Shown one piece after another: positions 29,070 through 38,924 of a stretch of DNA of 64,000 nucleotides. Within the stretch, counting starts at the first letter, position 1, and every line of letters starts with the position of its first letter. Under the pieces are notes generated by a model that was not told where the DNA came from, made no database searches, and saw nothing but the letters and a program-made list of their open reading frames with translations. The position numbers were made by a program, and so were the translations under genes. The stretch covers positions 1 through 64,000 of the forward strand of contig NZ_BPFD01000005.1 of the NCBI RefSeq assembly GCF_019655335.1, given 5' to 3'. The stretch comes from Shewanella hafniensis. GTDB lineage: Bacteria; Pseudomonadota; Gammaproteobacteria; Enterobacterales; Shewanellaceae.

Positions 29070-32000
29070 GCCAGCCCCCAGAGCATAATAAGCCAACAGA
29101 GCAAGACGTAATAGACAGCCCTATCACCGAAGTCACTGAAGCCATTGCGACCTCTGTGTCATTCATCCAAAAACTTTGGCGGCAGTTCAAACTCTGGACT
29201 CGAATTATCATCTATGTGCCATTAGGGCTTTTAGTGTTAATCGCACTATTACTCGGCACTGAGTTTGGCTCGCGCATAACCGTAGGCTTAGCCGATCAAT
29301 TTGTGCCCGATCTTGATCTCACTTACACCTCAGGTTCCATTAATAAAGACTTAGCCCTGTCCCATGCGTCTTGGTCTATGGCGGGCATTAAGGTGCAACT
29401 TGAGGATCTGCATTTACTCTGGCAACCCGCCTGTTTACTACAAAAGCGTTTGTGCGTGAACGGCTTATCTGCGGCCAAAGTCGATGTCACTATCGATACC
29501 TTAGCTCTGTCTGCCGACACAAACGAAGCACCGATAGCGCCGCTCGATGAAGCGCCCAGCGAGCTGCAATTACCCTTTGATATCGTGTTAGATTCTGCTG
29601 AACTCAACGCTGTGAATATCCAAGTGGATGAGATGCAATTTGCGGCGAGTCGCCTTAACGCTGAAGCGCAGTGGTTTGCCGAAGGCTTATCGGTTAAGCA
29701 GCTTTCCAGTGAAGGATTGTTTGTGCTGATCCCCACAGCAACCGATACCGCACAAACGAGCCAAGCAGCGACAACGACGGCTTCTAACGCCGACATACCC
29801 GCGAGTACGACACCCAACGCAGCGGCCAGCACAGCCAGCACAACAGCCAATGCAACGCCTGATCCATCGGCCAACTCGCCGGCAAAAGACAAGCCCGTAA
29901 AAGACAATAATGCTGAATGGGCTCTAGCGCACTTGCCACAAGTGTTTATGCCTTTTCCTGTGACGGTTAATGCCCTCACGCTTGATAACACCACGCTGCA
30001 AATCGGCGATCGTAAAGATGTCTTTAGTCATGCCGAGCTGCAAGGTCGTTTCCGCGAATATCAATTGACCTTAGTTCATCTCGCCATCAGCCATACAGAT
30101 GGCAGTGCGGATATCACAGGCAGTTTAACGCTCGATAACGATTATCCACTCGATTTAGAAGCCAACCTCATCCTTAACCAATTAGCAGAATTACCCGAAC
30201 TGACTCACCAAGCACTAGATGTAAAGCTGAGCCAAAGCTTAGGGCAACTACAAGTCAACGCTGTCGCTAAGGGAGATGCAGACTTCAAGCTAGATGGGCA
30301 GATAACACTTCGCGATCCTAAGCTGCCCTACAAGGTGAAACTTGAGCAGACACGACTACAGTGGCCGCTAAAAAGCCCTCAATACTCAGTCAGCGATATA
30401 GCACTGGAAAGTCAAGGCGATCTCAATCGTCAAGAAGCGAGCCTTAAAGGCCAGCTGACGACGCCGTTCCACAAAGTACTCGCCATAGACACTAGCCTTC
30501 AGCATCAAGATGCGAAGTTAACCATTAATAATCTTGATGCAACGGGCGCGATTGGTCAGGTCAAACTCACGGGCGAACTCGATTATCAAAAAGCCATTCG
30601 CTGGAACGCCAATCTCTGGCTCCATGACGTCAAACTGCAGGAAGTACAACTACCACAAACGGATACGGCGCAAACAGCAACGAGTCTACCGGACAGTTTG
30701 ATTTCAGGAAAATTACACACTCAAGGCTCATTTGCTGATCCTCGCTGGCAAGTCTCCCTGAACGACACAGAACTCACGGGCACTCTGCAAGGTTATCCCT
30801 TCGATATCACAGGGGATATCAATGTGAATGATTCCCTGTATGTCAGTGCTAAGGGGTTGAACGCCAAAGTACTGGGCTCAACTCTGACACTCAAAGGCGA
30901 AGCTAACGCCAATTGGGATCTACAGGGTGAGCTGCAAGTGCCCGACTTCGGTCTGTGGTTGCCTAAGGCCAGCGGCCAATTGCAAGCGCAAATTAATGTC
31001 ACAGGGGATGAGAAGCACCCACAAGTTGAACTCACCGCCCAACTCGCTGAACTGTTTTATCAAAATATTAAGCTGCGAGAATCCAACTTAAAGGCCTATT
31101 ACAAGCCGCTAGAACAACATGAATTTGCTATCTCGCTGAAATCGAAAGCCTTACAGATTGCGGATCAGAATTTAGATACTGTGACGCTCGGGGCGAAAGG
31201 CACGATTGACGCTCAAAAGCTGACCCTGAATGCCACGGGCGATCTTGGCCTCGATACCATAGTGAGCAGCCAATACAATGTGAAAAAGTCACGGCTACGG
31301 CTCGATGTTGAACGTTTAAATCTCAATACCCCCGTTGGCCTATGGCAGCTCGACAACGCCATTAATCTCGCTTGGGATCAAAATAAAAATCAGGGCAGCA
31401 TCACACCGTTTTGTCTCATGAATCCGAACAGCCGTATCTGTCTAAACAGTGAGACGGCCATAGGCAAAAAAGGCAGCGCGCAGGTGAGCTACTCAGGGAA
31501 TCCGGGGCAGTTACTCGTACCGATATTGCCAACGAATATACGCTGGGATGGTCCGGCCTCGCTGTTAGCCAATTTTGCTTGGGCTGCGGGTCGTAAACCG
31601 ACAGCCGATGTGGACTTTGATTTTGCTCCTGGCAGTATCATGCTCAAACGGGATAAGAATCGTGAAGTCACCATTAATTACCAACATTTGTCATTGCTGG
31701 CGACCTTAGATGCTAAACGGCTGGCAACAGTATTAAATTTTGAATCTGAAGGTGTGGCCAGTTGGCAGAGTGAAATCAACGTCAATGTCACCCCAGACCG
31801 CTCGCTCTCTGGTTATGCCAATATCAAGCAAATCAACCTACAACCGCTGGGAGAATTTTTCCCACAACTCAATACGGTACAAGGCTTGCTCACCAGTCAG
31901 CTTAACTTTGCGGGCAGTCTAGAGGCACCAGAAGTATCGGGAAGCATGGCCTTAACGGAGGGCGCCTTAGCCCTGACGGCAAACCCAACACTCATAGACA

Positions 32001-33088
32001 AAATTGACCTGTCTATGTCGTTCGCGGGTCAACAAGCCCAGCTCAAAGGCCGCTGGATGATGGGTAATGGTTTGGGCAGGGTAAATGGTCAACTGCAATG
32101 GCCCCAAGGTCAATTTAGTGGCGAATTAGCCCTCGAAGGCGATAAGCTCGCCGTGATCCAACCGCCACTGGCTATCCTCGATGTTTCACCCGATATCAAT
32201 TTAAGCTTCAATAGTAAGCAACTGGCAGTAAAAGGAAAAATTGCAGTCCCTTCTGGTAATATTAAAATTGTGCCATTAGCAGAAGGCGGTATCGCCACCT
32301 CCGAAGACGTGGTCTTTGACGATTCCATTGCCGCTATGCAACCTAAAACCAGCCCCTATGCCGTCGTGGCCGATCTGAATATCAGTGTAGGCAACGAGCT
32401 CAGGATTGATGGCATGGGCCTCAAGGGCAAGCTGCAAGGAACCTTAAAGCTGCAACAACAAGCGTTCCGCCCGCCTTTGCTCTTCGGTAATATCAAGGTC
32501 AATCAGGGCAGTTACAAATTTATGGGCCAAACCCTGAAAATCCGTACCGGCGAAGTGCAGTTTGTGGGGCCAACGTCAGTGCCAAACTTAAATATTGAGG
32601 CAATACGCGAGATTAAGAGTGAAGACTTAGTCGCGGGTGTGCGCGTTACTGGCACTCCCGCCCGCCCTGTGGTGACCCTGTTCTCTAACCCCGCAAAAGA
32701 GCAGGCTGAAATCTTGTCTTACATTATTAAAGGCAGTGGTTTTAACAGTGCCAACAATGAGCAAAATAACTCGTTGATGATGGGCGCGGCCTTAGGTTTA
32801 GGCTCGCAGGTGGGCGGCGGCGCAATAAATAATATAGGTAATACCGCGACCGGATTAATAGAAGAGTTTGGTTTCTCTAACGTGCAACTCGACACCAACG
32901 ATGAAGGCCGTGTGGCGATCAGTGGCTTTATCGGCGAGAACTTGATGGTGAAATACGGGGTAGGCGTGTTTAACCCTGGCTATGAGATGACGGTCAGATA
33001 TTACCTGCTCTCACAGCTTTATCTCGAAACCGTATCGGGTACTTTAGGGCAATCTCTTGATATCTATTACAACTTTAATATCAAGTAG
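29066..33088 (+). CDS. tamB: TamB, AsmA-like envelope transport subunit
   Basis: The protein has 1340 residues. One N-terminal membrane anchor (about 48-70, IIIYVPLGLLVLIALLLGT) precedes a very long beta-helical, AsmA-like groove. The C-terminal DUF490 domain ends in YYNFNIK and contains KVNQGSYKFMGQTLKIRTGEVQF. It spans the periplasm and partners TamA. A linker rich in Thr and Ala lies at about residues 224-283. Translation is coupled to tamA through an ATGA overlap. A bidirectional terminator follows. Confidence 0.94.
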   Translation: MSQPPEHNKPTEQDVIDSPITEVTEAIATSVSFIQKLWRQFKLWTRIIIYVPLGLLVLIALLLGTEFGSRITVGLADQFVPDLDLTYTSGSINKDLALSHASWSMAGIKVQLEDLHLLWQPACLLQKRLCVNGLSAAKVDVTIDTLALSADTNEAPIAPLDEAPSELQLPFDIVLDSAELNAVNIQVDEMQFAASRLNAEAQWFAEGLSVKQLSSEGLFVLIPTATDTAQTSQAATTTASNADIPASTTPNAAASTASTTANATPDPSANSPAKDKPVKDNNAEWALAHLPQVFMPFPVTVNALTLDNTTLQIGDRKDVFSHAELQGRFREYQLTLVHLAISHTDGSADITGSLTLDNDYPLDLEANLILNQLAELPELTHQALDVKLSQSLGQLQVNAVAKGDADFKLDGQITLRDPKLPYKVKLEQTRLQWPLKSPQYSVSDIALESQGDLNRQEASLKGQLTTPFHKVLAIDTSLQHQDAKLTINNLDATGAIGQVKLTGELDYQKAIRWNANLWLHDVKLQEVQLPQTDTAQTATSLPDSLISGKLHTQGSFADPRWQVSLNDTELTGTLQGYPFDITGDINVNDSLYVSAKGLNAKVLGSTLTLKGEANANWDLQGELQVPDFGLWLPKASGQLQAQINVTGDEKHPQVELTAQLAELFYQNIKLRESNLKAYYKPLEQHEFAISLKSKALQIADQNLDTVTLGAKGTIDAQKLTLNATGDLGLDTIVSSQYNVKKSRLRLDVERLNLNTPVGLWQLDNAINLAWDQNKNQGSITPFCLMNPNSRICLNSETAIGKKGSAQVSYSGNPGQLLVPILPTNIRWDGPASLLANFAWAAGRKPTADVDFDFAPGSIMLKRDKNREVTINYQHLSLLATLDAKRLATVLNFESEGVASWQSEINVNVTPDRSLSGYANIKQINLQPLGEFFPQLNTVQGLLTSQLNFAGSLEAPEVSGSMALTEGALALTANPTLIDKIDLSMSFAGQQAQLKGRWMMGNGLGRVNGQLQWPQGQFSGELALEGDKLAVIQPPLAILDVSPDINLSFNSKQLAVKGKIAVPSGNIKIVPLAEGGIATSEDVVFDDSIAAMQPKTSPYAVVADLNISVGNELRIDGMGLKGKLQGTLKLQQQAFRPPLLFGNIKVNQGSYKFMGQTLKIRTGEVQFVGPTSVPNLNIEAIREIKSEDLVAGVRVTGTPARPVVTLFSNPAKEQAEILSYIIKGSGFNSANNEQNNSLMMGAALGLGSQVGGGAINNIGNTATGLIEEFGFSNVQLDTNDEGRVAISGFIGENLMVKYGVGVFNPGYEMTVRYYLLSQLYLETVSGTLGQSLDIYYNFNIK

Positions 33089-33210
33089 CAAGATTAAGAC
33101 TCAGGTGGAGTGTCGATACACTCTGCCTGTCTATGATAAGTCTTTGGCAACAATAAAATGAGTCACGTCGATCCATCAGATGAAAATCAGTCGCGTGAAA
33201 ATCAGCCACA

Positions 33211-33236
33211 AAAAAAGCGCCCTTAGGCGCTTTTTT
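33211..33236. terminator. Bidirectional terminator between tamB and rplY
   Basis: AAAAAAGCGCC (33211-33221), loop CTTA and GGCGCTTTTTT (33226-33236) form a perfect stem with T-tracts on both strands. It serves convergent tamB and rplY. Confidence 0.9.
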
Positions 33237-33252
33237 GCTTCAGTTACGACAA

Positions 33253-33540
33253 TTAAGCGTAAACGAAGTCAACATGTTCAATGATTGGCTTGAACACGTG
33301 GCGTTGCATAGCTTGTGCGCGTACACCCACTTCTTTACCATCAACAACGATAGTCAGAGTTGAAGTGTAGAAATCAGCGTTAGCTTGAATGTTGATGATA
33401 TCTTTGTGATCAAAAACAATAGAAACTGGCTCTTTGCCTTGGCCATAAATAACAGCAGGAACTTTACCAGCATGGCGTAGGCGGCGGCTCGAACCTTTCC
33501 CTATTTCAGTGCGGGTTTGTGCTTGGATAGTGTAAGACAT
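33253..33540 (-). CDS. rplY: 50S ribosomal protein L25 (short form)
   Basis: The protein has 95 residues, the short single-domain L25 of gammaproteobacteria rather than the longer Ctc form. [31 protein letters not shown] matches the L25 5S rRNA-binding domain. It binds 5S rRNA in the large subunit. The gene is monocistronic and shares a terminator with tamB. Confidence 0.95.
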   Translation of the reverse strand: MSYTIQAQTRTEIGKGSSRRLRHAGKVPAVIYGQGKEPVSIVFDHKDIINIQANADFYTSTLTIVVDGKEVGVRAQAMQRHVFKPIIEHVDFVYA

Positions 33541-33843
33541 GTGTTTCTCACTTAAATTTAGAGTAAAAAGTTGCCGACATTTTCGACCAATGACGGCTCA
33601 TATAAAGCGCGCGAATACTAACATAGATACCCAAGGCACACAAGAATCCTACACCCCACCAATTTTTAAGCCGCGGCGTTAGTAAAAAAGGTAGCTATTT
33701 ATCAAATTGAAGAACTTGTATCTTGACTGTTACAGCTGAGAAAAGGCTTTGATCTCAAACAAAAAACACGCGATCTAGATCACACTGGGAAATTAAGAAG
33801 CCTGATAAGCTCGGGCAAATTTCGATAACTGCTGTGTCAAAAA
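33541..33843. other. Intergenic region between rplY and an orphan gene
   Basis: This divergent spacer should hold the rplY promoter and leader. A short perfect palindrome GATCTAGATC lies near 33771. I see no other structure, small gene or known operator. Confidence 0.35.
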
Positions 33844-34278
33844 ATGCGTCATGCACTATACCAGTTACAACAAGAAAACAGACTTTCATGCCAACTGGCC
33901 CGTGAACTTATCTCACTTATCGAAACCGTTCCTTACCAGCAAAATACCCTCGAATTAAAATTCTTAGAATTGCTCGCTTGTGCGCAACAGAAAAACCGCA
34001 GCTTAATATTACTCATGCAGGTTGTTGAGTCGGTCGATATTGAATTACAAAGACAAAGACAGTATCAATTCTCACAACATTTAAGTTTATTGATTTGTGA
34101 TTGGCAACAACACAGAGAAATGAACAAACTTAACCAGCAATTTATCCCGCTGCTGAGGCATTACTTAACAGAGTCTCAAACCCTAGAGCAAGGATTCTAT
34201 CAACGAGTCCAACAACAAATCATTCAAGCTACCAATGTCGTACTGGCCCACAATCGACATGCACAAAGCCAGAGCTAG
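33844..34278 (+). CDS. Hypothetical helical protein, family not recognised
   Basis: The protein has 144 residues, is rich in Gln and Leu, and is predicted almost entirely helical, with no signal peptide or membrane segment. It has no motif I recognise. There is no clear Shine-Dalgarno before the ATG at 33844. Its last 50 bp overlap the convergent ycbK gene (34229-34278), so one of the two ends is read on both strands. Codon use resembles neighbouring genes, which favours a real gene. Confidence 0.55.
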   Translation: MRHALYQLQQENRLSCQLARELISLIETVPYQQNTLELKFLELLACAQQKNRSLILLMQVVESVDIELQRQRQYQFSQHLSLLICDWQQHREMNKLNQQFIPLLRHYLTESQTLEQGFYQRVQQQIIQATNVVLAHNRHAQSQS

Positions 34279-34777
34279 GATAGTAACCCACGCCTCCCAG
34301 TTTTAGGGATAAAGCCGCGTCTCTGAGGGTTTTAAGCTTAACGCTTGGGATCGCGATATCCATAGCCATACCGCGCATGTGATAACTCTTTTTTGCCACG
34401 CCGCCACTGTTGCTCGCTAGCATGGCATTGGTTTTGGGTGAACGGTAACCAGAAATCACATGGATTTCATCGTCGACATTCAACGTCGTTTTAAGTGAAT
34501 AGAGTAAATCGAATAAACGTTTATCCATGGGCGCTGCCACATTCTGACGGTGATCGCGCAATAAATGGCTGAAATCGTCTAATACCTTACTTTGATAATG
34601 ACCATCAACCCAGTAACTGCCATCGTCGCGTTCACCGGTATGGCGATTAAACAAACTTAACTCACGGATCCCTTTGGTTGAACGACTGGCTACTGCTTTT
34701 GAGGGAATAAGAGAACATAATGCCACACCACTTAGGCCTAACAATAACTGCCTACGGGCAGGACATATCAAAGTCAC
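34229..34777 (-). CDS. ycbK: YcbK-family (DUF882) peptidase-like protein
   Basis: I set the start at a GTG at 34777, preceded by AAGGTGA, giving a Tat-like N-terminus MTLICPARRQLLLGLSGVAL; the open frame to 34807 has no ribosome-binding site. The DUF882/M15-like domain shows SGYRSPKTNAML, SYHMRGMAMDI and VHVDCGPVRHW, including zinc-ligand histidines and an aspartate. Relatives are MepK-like murein endopeptidases. It lies next to the ldtD gene, as in Escherichia coli, consistent with peptidoglycan cross-link remodelling. Confidence 0.88.
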   Translation of the reverse strand: MTLICPARRQLLLGLSGVALCSLIPSKAVASRSTKGIRELSLFNRHTGERDDGSYWVDGHYQSKVLDDFSHLLRDHRQNVAAPMDKRLFDLLYSLKTTLNVDDEIHVISGYRSPKTNAMLASNSGGVAKKSYHMRGMAMDIAIPSVKLKTLRDAALSLKLGGVGYYPSSGFVHVDCGPVRHW

Positions 34778-34931
34778 ATGATCACCTTTTGTATGCTTTT
34801 TGGTCACTAATCAAGCAAATTATACTGAATAGGCCCTAAGATCAAGTTTTGCCAACCCTATTCTGCCCACGATTTTAAAATGCTCTGCGAGTTCAATTTG
34901 TTATCTTAATTCTGCTTTATCGTGCAAAATC

Positions 34932-36494
34932 TTAATTGAGATCTAAAACCGTGGCAGGCACGGCATTCGTCAACTCAGCTTCTAAATGGTAAATGTCATT
35001 ACGGTATTGCTCTTGCCCACTGTCATCTAGCCACGCAGTCCAATACACCAGATGCACTGGCAGCTTTTGAGAAAGTGAAAACCACTGGGGCTGCGTTACA
35101 TCTGGGGCTAATCTGTCCCATAAACGCTTATCTTTGACTAAATGTTCCTTAAACCATTGAGCTAATTCAGTGACTTTTTCAATCCGAATACAGCCTGATG
35201 ATAGTGCCCTATCATCCTTATTAAAGAGACTTGGCTCAGAAGTGCCATGCAAATAAACACTAAAACTGTTATCAAAGTGGAACTTATATTTGCCTAATGC
35301 ATTCTTTGCCCCTGGGCGTTGCACTAGCTGATAGGGAAACGAAGTGCTAGCTAAAGCCTGCCATTCTTCTGGCATGTGTTGCACCAATTGACCGTTATAG
35401 TCATACACATCAAATTGGCGTTCATTAAGATAATGACCATTGCGCCGAATTTGCGGCAGGATATCTCGGCGTAAAATGCTGCTTGGCACTCGCCAACTGG
35501 GATTGAGGACCACGCTGGAAATCTGGCTATCCAGCAGCGGGGTTTGCCGTGAAGACTTGCCCACTATTACTTTGGAATTAAGCACTGTGGTGCCATTATC
35601 GACTAAGGTCATTTCAAAGGCAGGCACGTTAATCAGCAAGTAGCTTGGCTCCAACTTACGTTCAAACACTCGTTGCCGAATGGTATTTTTAGCCAGTAAG
35701 ACAGCCCTAGCCTTTGGCGATTGATTCAGCCAATACATGGTCTGCTTACCAATCACCCCGTCTTGTTTTAACCCATGCCTGTGTTGAAAACGTTTAACAC
35801 CAACCACCAATTCTTCGCCATAGACAAGGTTCGTTGTTGCTTCTGTTTCTAAATCACCCAAAAGCCACAAACGTTTAGCTATGATATCAAGGAGTGGATG
35901 GCTCATTCCGGCCGTTAACTTTTCATCCAACACTAAGGTTTCCCAAGGCTCAGTCGCATCCAATTGCACTAAATGGGCAACTTGTTTTAGCACCCTCTGA
36001 TATTGAGCATCCGTTGGAATAACGGTTAATACTGTGTCTACAGGTGCGCCGTTATTACATTGCGCAAAGGTCTTGATATAACGCCAGTAGCCCGTCACAT
36101 CAGCTTTAACCCGCGCCACATCAGCCGCTGATAAGGTATTTGGTGATAGCGTTAATTCACGATAATGCAGACCAAAAACAGGATTAACGCCTGCAAGATC
36201 CAGCAACAACACCTGTTGTACGAGTGCCGTAAGTGGCAAGACTGCATCGGGCTCAGCCGCTTTACCCTCTGTACTTGGCTGCACATGCTGCATGCTTTGC
36301 TGTACGCTAATACTGGGATCAGATGAAATGGCTTGAGTCTCGTCGGCGGCTATCGCCAACGTCGTTAACATAATAGGAAACCAGGCAATAACACTCAGCA
36401 CTATCAGCCAAAAACGGCAATTCTTGGGTATTTGCTTAGTGTGCGATGCGCGTACAAAGCGGGGGAAATACTGGATTATCTTGTGCAATACCAT
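34932..36494 (-). CDS. ldtD: L,D-transpeptidase LdtD (YcbB)
   Basis: The protein has 520 residues. An N-terminal hydrophobic segment (about 28-50) directs it to the periplasm. A peptidoglycan-binding domain lies near 225-260 (VGVKRFQHRHGLKQDGVIGKQT). The YkuD catalytic domain has His416 in YLHGTSEP and the nucleophile Cys435 in ALSSGCIRIEK. It forms 3-3 cross-links in peptidoglycan. ycbK follows after a 124-bp gap. Confidence 0.92.
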   Translation of the reverse strand: MVLHKIIQYFPRFVRASHTKQIPKNCRFWLIVLSVIAWFPIMLTTLAIAADETQAISSDPSISVQQSMQHVQPSTEGKAAEPDAVLPLTALVQQVLLLDLAGVNPVFGLHYRELTLSPNTLSAADVARVKADVTGYWRYIKTFAQCNNGAPVDTVLTVIPTDAQYQRVLKQVAHLVQLDATEPWETLVLDEKLTAGMSHPLLDIIAKRLWLLGDLETEATTNLVYGEELVVGVKRFQHRHGLKQDGVIGKQTMYWLNQSPKARAVLLAKNTIRQRVFERKLEPSYLLINVPAFEMTLVDNGTTVLNSKVIVGKSSRQTPLLDSQISSVVLNPSWRVPSSILRRDILPQIRRNGHYLNERQFDVYDYNGQLVQHMPEEWQALASTSFPYQLVQRPGAKNALGKYKFHFDNSFSVYLHGTSEPSLFNKDDRALSSGCIRIEKVTELAQWFKEHLVKDKRLWDRLAPDVTQPQWFSLSQKLPVHLVYWTAWLDDSGQEQYRNDIYHLEAELTNAVPATVLDLN

Positions 36495-36613
36495 AAATAC
36501 TCCCTTCGCTATTTAAGGTCAGCTGAAAACCAGCGATCATGTCAGTCATGTAATACGACTATTCCATGGGGATCAGTTAATTACTAGGGGAAAACTGCAG
36601 ATTATGAAAAGAA

Positions 36614-36644
36614 AAAATGCCACTGAGGTCGTCAGTGGCATTTT
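36614..36644 (-). terminator. Intrinsic terminator after opgGH
   Basis: AAAATGCCACTGA (36614-36626) pairs with TCAGTGGCATTTT (36632-36644). On the minus strand TTTTTTCTTTT extends from the stem. It lies about 75 bp past the opgH stop codon. Confidence 0.87.
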
Positions 36645-36717
36645 CATTATCATCATAACCAACTTCATTTATGAGCAAATGCTGCGCTAATGATGGTTGG
36701 CTATGTGTTGATATTTG

Positions 36718-38919
36718 TTAGCAAAAAGACACCAGATCTTCTTCAACAAACTGCTCGGGTAATTTCTGCAAGCTACGTAACATCAAAGGATTCGCTAATA
36801 CCATCGCCATTTCTTGGCGATTCAATACAGCTAATGCGCTCTGTTGGCAACGAGCCTCATGCACTTTCACATGCACTATCGCTTCCATCGCTTCAATCGG
36901 AGTCCCCGCAGCGCGCAAAGGCTGTTTATCTACCATAGCCAAATGCAATTCCATCAACTCAGGGTCTTTAAGCACCTGTGCTAATGTCCAAGGCTCAGCA
37001 ATGTGTTCTTGGTAAGCGGCACGCGCTTCCTGTGCTTGCAAGCAAATCTTTGCAGGATTACGCTCTTCAGGTGTCGCAAGAATACCCGCACGCTTGAACA
37101 CTTCGCCGATTTTAACAGAACCCGTCCAAGCTGAAATAGGCACGGCAATCCAGAGTCCAATCAAAGCCGGACTCATCCAAGCTAACAAAGTCAAAGAATC
37201 CAAAATCGCCGCATAACCTAACATCACACCCGCCAGCATATGCCAGCGGTGACGATAGATTAGCGTCATCCAAGGCATACTGCCGTCATCACGACGTTGC
37301 GGCGACCAGCCACTGTCACGGCCCATCAGAATAGACATCACCGCGCCACAATGGATAAACATCATGATAGGTGCGATCAGCGCTGAGAGTATGACCTCAA
37401 AAATAACACTGAATATTGCTTTAATCCGGCCACCCACACTGCGAGCAAACTCGCCGTCTTTAAGCAGTAACAAGACGCCGAATATTTTAGGACCGAACAA
37501 GACACCCATAGTAATGTAGAACAATCTCAATGCCCTATCCGAGTCCATGATGGGCCAAGTGGGGAACAGTGAAAATTGATCGGTGAAATATTCAGGTCGA
37601 ATAAAGTGTGCCTGCAGGGCTAACATCAAACCGGTCAAAATCAACATCAACCAGAAAGGTGATGATAAATAGGCCATGATGCCCGTCAGTAAATGCAAAC
37701 GGCTCACCCAGTGCAGACCTTTGGTCGGCAAAATACGTGAATGCTGCAAGTTACCTTGGCACCAGCGGCGATCACGCACGGCTAAGTCGATAATTGATGG
37801 TGGACATTCTTCGTATGAACCGGGCAAGTCATAGGCAATGACCACACTCCAGCCTGCACGGCGAATAAGTGCCGCTTCAACAAAGTCATGGCTCATGATA
37901 TGCCCACCAAAAGGCGGCTTACCCTTAAGGTTGGGTAATCCTGCCGCGGTCATGAAAGCTTCGGTACGAATAATGGCGTTGTGGCCCCAGAAGTTACCTT
38001 CTTTTTGTACCCACCAGCCTAAACCAGTACCAATTACAGGACCATATATGCGCGCCGCAAATTGCTGTAAACGCGCCATTAAAGTGGTGCCGTTAATCAA
38101 CGAAGGAATGGTTTGAATTAAGCCCGCATCAGGGTCGGCCTGCATACGCTGGGCTAAACCTGTGATGGTTGAAGACTCCATCAAACTGTCAGCATCAAGT
38201 ACTAATAAATGATCGTAGCGCGAACCCCAACGACGACAGAAATCCGCCACGTTACCCGCTTTACGGGCGACGTTTTTACGGCGACGACGGTAATAGACCC
38301 GCGAATGTTTATGGGTTTCCTGACGTAACACCAAAAACGCCTGCTCTTCAAGTAAGGCGATATCGGGATCTGTGGTATCACTTAAGATAAACCAATCAAA
38401 AGCATGACCATGACCCGTTTGCGACAAGGTTTCTGCCATCACAGAAACCGCAGAGAATACCCTATCAGGGGATTCGTTGTAGGTCGGCATTAAAATCGCG
38501 GTGCGCGTATGCAGCTCAGTCACTTGCAGATCTTTTGCCCGCGGTTTGCGCAGCAAAATTAAAAAACCCGCAATACCACTACAAAACGCTAAGGCGATCC
38601 AACAAAAGTTGACCGCAAATAACGCCAACACGAGATATTCTAGCGGCGTAATGCCACCGATACTAAATACCGCACCCATTTCATAAATAGCAAATAAAGA
38701 CAGTAATAAAGCACCGCCAACCACTAAGAAGCGGCGTGAAGCACGCGAACGTACTCCATTCGCCACTGTACTACGGCGAGGGAATCCCTCTGGCATCTTA
38801 CTTAAATTTTGGGGTTCCATAGCGCCAGGCCGTTCATTTGGCATAGCACTACCACCCACGAGGACTTCCGTCTCGAGTACCGAGTTTTCGGATACAGTCA
38901 TATCATGTTGCTCCGTCAT
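36718..38919 (-). CDS. opgH: Glucans biosynthesis glucosyltransferase H
   Basis: The protein has 733 residues. Two N-terminal membrane segments (about 65-85, 92-122) frame a cytoplasmic GT2 domain with [12 protein letters not shown] (DxD-type motif) and [11 protein letters not shown] (QxxRW-like motif). Several more membrane spans follow after about residue 400. The enzyme polymerises the beta-1,2 glucan backbone of osmoregulated periplasmic glucans from UDP-glucose and exports it. It starts 5 bp after opgG stops, so the pair is an operon. Confidence 0.95.
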   Translation of the reverse strand: MTEQHDMTVSENSVLETEVLVGGSAMPNERPGAMEPQNLSKMPEGFPRRSTVANGVRSRASRRFLVVGGALLLSLFAIYEMGAVFSIGGITPLEYLVLALFAVNFCWIALAFCSGIAGFLILLRKPRAKDLQVTELHTRTAILMPTYNESPDRVFSAVSVMAETLSQTGHGHAFDWFILSDTTDPDIALLEEQAFLVLRQETHKHSRVYYRRRRKNVARKAGNVADFCRRWGSRYDHLLVLDADSLMESSTITGLAQRMQADPDAGLIQTIPSLINGTTLMARLQQFAARIYGPVIGTGLGWWVQKEGNFWGHNAIIRTEAFMTAAGLPNLKGKPPFGGHIMSHDFVEAALIRRAGWSVVIAYDLPGSYEECPPSIIDLAVRDRRWCQGNLQHSRILPTKGLHWVSRLHLLTGIMAYLSSPFWLMLILTGLMLALQAHFIRPEYFTDQFSLFPTWPIMDSDRALRLFYITMGVLFGPKIFGVLLLLKDGEFARSVGGRIKAIFSVIFEVILSALIAPIMMFIHCGAVMSILMGRDSGWSPQRRDDGSMPWMTLIYRHRWHMLAGVMLGYAAILDSLTLLAWMSPALIGLWIAVPISAWTGSVKIGEVFKRAGILATPEERNPAKICLQAQEARAAYQEHIAEPWTLAQVLKDPELMELHLAMVDKQPLRAAGTPIEAMEAIVHVKVHEARCQQSALAVLNRQEMAMVLANPLMLRSLQKLPEQFVEEDLVSFC

Positions 38920-38924
38920 GAACC

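Noticed and set aside
29323-29994. 223-codon minus-strand frame opposite tamB
   Set aside because: It mirrors the Ala/Thr-rich linker of TamB on the other strand; no ribosome-binding site or domain.
33766-33786. GATCTAGATC palindrome upstream of the orphan gene, considered as a CRP/FNR site
   Set aside because: It does not match either consensus beyond a few bases, and 10-bp palindromes are expected by chance in a window this size.
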